Below are positions 20,199-21,351 of a stretch of 21,351 nt of DNA, piece after piece. The position numbers and the translations under genes were made by a program. The DNA comes from a virus: positions 1 through 21,351 of IMG/VR virus record IMGVR_UViG_3300032092_000308. One strand, given 5' to 3'. The notes below the pieces were generated by a model. The model did not search any database and was not told the origin of the DNA. It worked only from the letters and a program-made list of their open reading frames with translations. The stretch's first letter is position 1; every line of letters starts with the position of its first letter.

Positions 20199-21351
20199 AA
20201 ATTCAAACATATTAATTACCGTTACCGCCGACGATTCGGGGGCGATTACCAAAATAAATAAATTAGGTAATGAGATCAACACGGCGGGCGATGCTTCCAA
20301 AAGTTGGATTAAACAACTGGGTGAGTTAAAAACTCAACTCGGGCAAATCGATCCTAAATCGGCTGAGTGGGCTAATCTCGCGATTCAATATAAGGAGCTC
20401 GGCGGTTCGGCCAAAGTTGTGAGCCAGTCATTCGAGGAATTACGCGCCCAATCGGCTGGGGTTGGCAATTCGATTCCAACCGAACCAGTAAAGAATTTTC
20501 GCCAGCAAATAAAGGAGTTAACCAACGAGCTCCAAACCACGCGGCTCGATAAAACATCGGACGAATACCAATCGCTGGTTAGAAGATTGGAGGCGGCCAA
20601 AGATGCCCAGAAGGATTTTAACGAAAACATCGGAGCCAACGCGGGGCCAGCGTTTGAAAGCGCGGGTAATAATCTTCGAAATTTACAAAGCCGCCTCGGC
20701 TCGCTGGATTTCAGCGGTGCGGCCGATAGTATTAAAGGGCTCTCGGCAAATATTAAAGGGCTCAACTTTTCGGGGGCAACCGATGGCGCTGGGGAATTCG
20801 GTAAATCAATAATTGGACTGGGCAAAGCCCTTTTAACCAACCCGATTTTTTTGATCGGTTCGGTGCTGGCGTTACTGATTACCAATTTCGATAAACTCGC
20901 CAACGTGGTTCCCGCTCTGGGAATTGCTTTCGAGGTTATTGGATCGGTAATCGGTGCGGTAAAAGATGCCATAACTGGTTTTACTGATGCGATTGGTTTA
21001 ACGGCCGTGGCCGCCGCTGATGCGGTCGATGGCGCGATTGGTAATTTAGAAGATAAACAGAAAACACTCGATAACGCCCGCCGTTTAGCGGTTGCCAATG
21101 CTCAAAAAACTGGTGGGGATGTGGCGGCCGTAAACGCTGAATATCGCCAAAAGGAAATTGCCGATAATAACAAACTGATCGCCGATATAAACGCTCTCGA
21201 GCGAAAGGGCGTAAAGCTAACCAGTGAGCAAATAGCGGCGAGAAAAAAGTTAATCGATCAAAATAAGGAAACCACAATTAAGGCGGCCGAGGAGGAAGCC
21301 GCCGCCGTTCAAAAAACACGCGAGGATGCGGCACGAGAGGAAGAAAAGAGG
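20191..21351 (+). CDS. tape-measure protein, 3' end beyond window
   Basis: ATG 20191 opens a frame with no stop before the right edge (387 codons visible). It starts MAENSNILITVTADDSGAIT, followed by a helical segment KINKLGNEINTAGDASKSW, the usual opening of Bacteroidetes phage tape-measure proteins. Then come long helical, coiled-coil-like stretches (residues 30-170), a hydrophobic segment about residues 210-232 (NPIFLIGSVLALLI) and Glu/Lys/Ala-rich coiled coil to the edge. It sets tail length and is chaperoned by G and G-T. Full length cannot be judged. Confidence 0.9.
   Translation, partial: MAENSNILITVTADDSGAITKINKLGNEINTAGDASKSWIKQLGELKTQLGQIDPKSAEWANLAIQYKELGGSAKVVSQSFEELRAQSAGVGNSIPTEPVKNFRQQIKELTNELQTTRLDKTSDEYQSLVRRLEAAKDAQKDFNENIGANAGPAFESAGNNLRNLQSRLGSLDFSGAADSIKGLSANIKGLNFSGATDGAGEFGKSIIGLGKALLTNPIFLIGSVLALLITNFDKLANVVPALGIAFEVIGSVIGAVKDAITGFTDAIGLTAVAAADAVDGAIGNLEDKQKTLDNARRLAVANAQKTGGDVAAVNAEYRQKEIADNNKLIADINALERKGVKLTSEQIAARKKLIDQNKETTIKAAEEEAAAVQKTREDAAREEEKR

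Noticed and set aside
20385-21098. 237-codon minus-strand frame opposite the tape-measure gene
   Set aside because: A Ser/Ala/Pro-rich complement of a coiled-coil gene; the sense frame is open from 20191 to the edge and has tape-measure features.
1-21351. tRNA genes, integrase or attachment sites, defence islands
   Set aside because: None could be supported by reading; small-RNA or att-site detection would need computed searches and the flanking genome.

Overview
This window is part of a tailed double-stranded DNA phage or prophage that probably infects a Bacteroidota host. The host assignment rests on three things. Intergenic boxes match the Bacteroidetes promoter (-7 TAnnTTTG, with or without an upstream TTTG). 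Shine-Dalgarno sequences are largely absent. Several protein families resemble those of Bacteroidetes phages: a DUF6291-type replication protein, a Cys-rich protein, a small phBC6A51-type HTH protein, a frameshifted tail chaperone and modular fibres. No integrase, tRNA, rRNA, CRISPR array or insertion sequence was seen.

Layout. (1) Positions 1-611, plus strand: the end of a lysis cassette, with a truncated holin-like membrane protein and an M15-type peptidase endolysin. (2) Positions 608-7458, minus strand: a compact early operon from a well-formed promoter at 7483-7515. In transcription order it encodes three small unknown proteins, a Rad52-like annealing protein, a YqaJ-type exonuclease, a winged-helix-like protein, a DUF6291 replication protein, a DnaB helicase, a C5 cytosine methyltransferase, a small unknown, NinG, a 55-aa protein with a NinB-like motif, a small protein with an SSB-like tail, and a last 55-aa protein. 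(3) Positions 7595-10004, minus strand: a small unknown, a Cro-like HTH protein, a protein with a DnaA domain IV-like region, a small basic protein and the large terminase. (4) Positions 10005-10068: a divergent control region with overlapping back-to-back -7 boxes. (5) Positions 10039-21351, plus strand: a sigma-like protein, a Cys-rich protein, two very small genes, a terminase-small-like HTH protein, tail chaperones G and G-T joined by a likely -1 frameshift, a structural-domain/fibre fusion, an HK97-gp10-like protein, two large tail proteins, a small membrane protein and the start of the tape-measure gene, which runs off the right edge.

Working model: leftward genes replicate and recombine the DNA (annealase, exonuclease, SSB-like protein, NinG, DnaB and its partner) and modify it (methyltransferase). 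The sigma-like and Cro-like products at the divergent hub probably time early against late expression, and the rightward genes build the tail. Capsid and portal genes are not in the window.

Points to look at first: a second long reading frame in the +1 register inside the methyltransferase gene that itself looks like a conserved phage protein; complete absence of CCWGG in 21 kb by eye although CTGG and CCAG are common; the G/G-T frameshift with two candidate slip sites; and the overlapping divergent promoters, which question the annotated start of the sigma-like gene.
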